In this document: piece after piece, positions 6,416 through 7,921 of the stretch
Layout: each line of letters opens with the position of its first letter
Position numbering within the stretch: the first letter of the stretch is position 1
Source: an uncultured bacterium
Lineage (GTDB): Bacteria; Planctomycetota; Phycisphaerae; Phycisphaerales; SM1A02
Assembly (NCBI GenBank): GCA_903867275.1
Contig: CAIPQY010000008.1
Location: 1-7,921 of the forward strand
Length of the DNA: 7,921 nt
Direction of reading: 5' to 3'
Position numbers and translations under genes: made by a program
The notes under the pieces: generated by a model
Databases searched by the model: none
The model's input: only the letters and a program-made list of their open reading frames with translations
Told to the model about the DNA's origin: nothing

Positions 6416-7330
6416 CTGCACGCGAATGGCGAAAGCCCTGCGACGAGCGACAGTTCGGAAACCGCAGCGTCGATACAGGCGATGCGCGGGCTGATTGCGG
6501 TCATCGACCGCGAGCGCCACCACGCGCTCGGGCACCTGTGCGGCCTTCCACAGCGCTTCCTCCATGAGCAACGAACCCAACCCCTTGCCACGCGCCCACT
6601 TCGCAAGTCCGAGGTAGGTGAGCTCGATGGAATCGTTGGCGGGGGAGCGGTTCAGCAGAGCCGCCCCGGCATCGCGACCTTCCACGCGAAGCACGGTCCA
6701 CAGCGCCGGTTCGTAGTTGCCGCCACGCTGGTGGCCCTCCAGGATGTCCGCATCGCTTCGCAATTCCGCAAGCCCCGGGCAGTCAAGGGTTTCCTCGTAG
6801 GTGGCGCGCAGCAGCGCCCGCATCGACGCGTCGTCGCCCGCCTGCACGAACTCGACGCCCGCGCTCGGGGTTGGCCGGGCAGGGTTGCGGCGGTTGTTGC
6901 GTTCCATGCACTCCAGCACCGCCAGATCGGCGAAACCAGCCTCCAGAAACGGCGCGCCAGCCGCCGGATCCTCCGCTGCCGTCATGCCTTGCGCCAGCGC
7001 CACGGTGCCTCGGCGCCCGAGCTCCGCCACCATGTCCCGCAGCAGTTGCGCGGCATGGCGAACCTGCGCCTGATCGTGACTCGGCCCGATGGTGAGGGTG
7101 GCCGTGCGGCCAGGGTGCTCGCTGATCAGCCCGGCGGCCACCAGGGGACCAGTGACGGCCGCGCGGCACCACAGGTCCTGCGGGCGCCAGCCTTCGTCCT
7201 GCAGGCGCTTCAGGAACCACGCCGCGTCGCCGTAGCGCCGGCCAAGCAGGCGCTCCGCGGCGGCCATGCGCTGGCTGGGTGCGGCTTCGGCGCTGAGGAA
7301 GGGGTCGTGCATTTCGGGCGCCACGCGCAC
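6404..7330 (-). CDS. GNAT family N-acetyltransferase, probable tandem domain
   Basis: GNAT enzymes transfer an acetyl group from acetyl-CoA to an amine. In this 308-residue protein the C-terminal half (about 158-305) has the canonical elements: the acetyl-CoA pyrophosphate loop RGKGLG (247-252) after beta-strand SIELTYLGL, then DDRNQPAHRLYRRCGF (276-291), with N279 and the usual general-acid Tyr at 286. The N-terminal half (about 55-145) also reads like a GNAT fold, with a TLTIGP strand, a following helix and FLEAGFADLAVLECMER resembling the terminal LYxxxGF strand, but it lacks the R/QxxGxG loop. A tandem protein with one degenerate domain is likely, as in MshD-like enzymes. The substrate is unknown. 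GTG 7330 is used because AAGGG lies about 8 bases upstream; ATG 7312 has no ribosome site. The gene ends next to the candidate origin and is divergent from the 7376 gene. Confidence 0.88.
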   Translation of the reverse strand: MRVAPEMHDPFLSAEAAPSQRMAAAERLLGRRYGDAAWFLKRLQDEGWRPQDLWCRAAVTGPLVAAGLISEHPGRTATLTIGPSHDQAQVRHAAQLLRDMVAELGRRGTVALAQGMTAAEDPAAGAPFLEAGFADLAVLECMERNNRRNPARPTPSAGVEFVQAGDDASMRALLRATYEETLDCPGLAELRSDADILEGHQRGGNYEPALWTVLRVEGRDAGAALLNRSPANDSIELTYLGLAKWARGKGLGSLLMEEALWKAAQVPERVVALAVDDRNQPAHRLYRRCGFRTVARRRAFAIRVQSST

Positions 7331-7361
7331 AGGCTAACCCTTCGAGCCGCGACGGGATGGG

Positions 7362-7367
7362 TACCAT
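7362..7367 (+). promoter_or_regulatory. Candidate -10 element close to the 7376 start
   Basis: TACCAT fits TAnnnT and ends 8 bases before the ATG, which would give a nearly leaderless mRNA. No convincing -35 is seen, and no Shine-Dalgarno lies at normal spacing. In a 45-base divergent gap a chance match is quite possible. Confidence 0.22.
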
Positions 7368-7375
7368 TTCGACCC

Positions 7376-7921
7376 ATGATCTTCGCCACACTGCTCGCCT
7401 GCCTCCTCGCCCAGTCCGCGCCTGCCGACGCGCCGGCCGCTGCGCCGCAGCCACCCGCTGCCAAGGTGACGCCGCGCGCGAAGGCGGACGAGACCTGGAC
7501 GCTGGACTATCGCACGGGCCCCATGCGGCTGGTTCGTGATGCGGCGACAGGGCGGGAGTACCTGTACGCCACCTACACCCTCAGCAATCGCACGGGCAAG
7601 GATCGCCGCATCGCGCCGCGCTGGGAGTTGCTTGACGAGAGCGGGCATGTGGCGCTGTCGGGCCAGAACGTGCCCAGCAACGTGACGCGTGATCTGCTGA
7701 AGACGCTGAATGATCCGCAGATGGTGGAGACTTCGGCCATGCTTGGCGAAATTGCGCAGGGCGAGGAGAACGCCAAGGTCGGCATCGTGGTGTTCGCGAT
7801 CGAGCCGGATGTGCGCGCGTTCTCCGTGCTGGTGTCGGGCCTTTCGAACGGTCGCGGCACGCTGAAGGACGCCAAGAGCGGCGCCGCCGTGTCCGCTCGC
7901 AAGACGCTGCGCATCGATTAC
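7376..7921 (+). CDS. Secreted protein of unknown function, 3' end missing
   Basis: The frame from ATG 7376 stays open to the window edge (182 codons, no stop). The protein starts with a short hydrophobic export signal (MIFATLLACLLAQS), lacking basic residues, then an Ala/Pro-rich linker to about residue 30. A Cys at position 9 in LLAC resembles a lipobox, but the signal before it is too short, so signal peptidase I cleavage near ADA (19) is more likely. The mature part looks beta-rich: WTLDYRTGPMRLV, then EYLYATYTLSNRTGKDRRIAPRWELLDESG (split here at about residues 61-90), which recalls the extracellular beta-sandwich type that compares ligand-free and bound strands (DUF4352-like), followed by a helix and GIVVFAIEPDVRAFSVLVSGL. 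I cannot name a family. It is divergent from the GNAT gene across 45 bases. Codon use matches the neighbours. Coding status is well supported; function is not. Confidence 0.8.
   Translation, partial: MIFATLLACLLAQSAPADAPAAAPQPPAAKVTPRAKADETWTLDYRTGPMRLVRDAATGREYLYATYTLSNRTGKDRRIAPRWELLDESGHVALSGQNVPSNVTRDLLKTLNDPQMVETSAMLGEIAQGEENAKVGIVVFAIEPDVRAFSVLVSGLSNGRGTLKDAKSGAAVSARKTLRIDY

Noticed and set aside
7376..7402. Lipoprotein signal at LLAC in the 7376 protein
   Set aside because: The Cys would be residue 9, with no basic residues before it, too short for a lipoprotein signal.
7334..7648. Minus-strand frame opposite the 5' part of the 7376 gene
   Set aside because: Arg/Gly-rich; the plus strand has an export signal and G/C-ending codons.

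Overview
The window is a GC-rich bacterial chromosomal segment, tightly packed, with strong G/C preference at third codon positions. It carries seven protein genes, two of them cut by the window edges. I see no insertion sequence, phage gene, CRISPR array, tRNA or rRNA. The gene set (dapF, an M20 peptidase, a DegT-fold protein, a secreted helical-repeat protein, a diverged dnaA, a GNAT enzyme and a secreted beta-rich protein) together with the DnaA signature variant would fit a Planctomycetota/Phycisphaerae-like genome. That assignment is inference only.

Left part, plus strand (1-1941): the 3' portion of dapF (diaminopimelate epimerase) overlaps a complete M20 metallopeptidase of the carboxypeptidase G2 type at a TGATG stop/start junction. 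The two are probably co-translated. DapF supplies meso-diaminopimelate for lysine and peptidoglycan; the peptidase substrate is unknown.

Middle, minus strand, read right to left (6033 down to 1948): dnaA, then a secreted alpha-helical repeat-like protein of unknown function, then a DegT/DnrJ/EryC1/StrS-fold protein. Gaps are 35 and 7 bases, so an operon is plausible, although the middle gene also has a candidate promoter of its own placed for a leaderless transcript. The DegT-fold protein lacks the PLP-binding lysine (Arg180 in its place) and carries Asn for the conserved Asp and Asp for the conserved Asn of the PLP pocket. It may be a non-aminotransferase member of the family.

Upstream of dnaA (6034-6403) is the only long non-coding stretch. 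It holds several degenerate DnaA-box-like sites sharing a CCACA or TCACA core, including a head-to-head pair at 6395-6415, and is a candidate chromosomal origin or dnaA autoregulatory region. DnaA itself has an intact AAA+ ATPase but a diverged DNA-recognition signature.

Right part: a two-domain GNAT acetyltransferase on the minus strand (6404-7330), then 45 bases away and divergent, the 5' part of a gene for a secreted protein (7376 to the window end).
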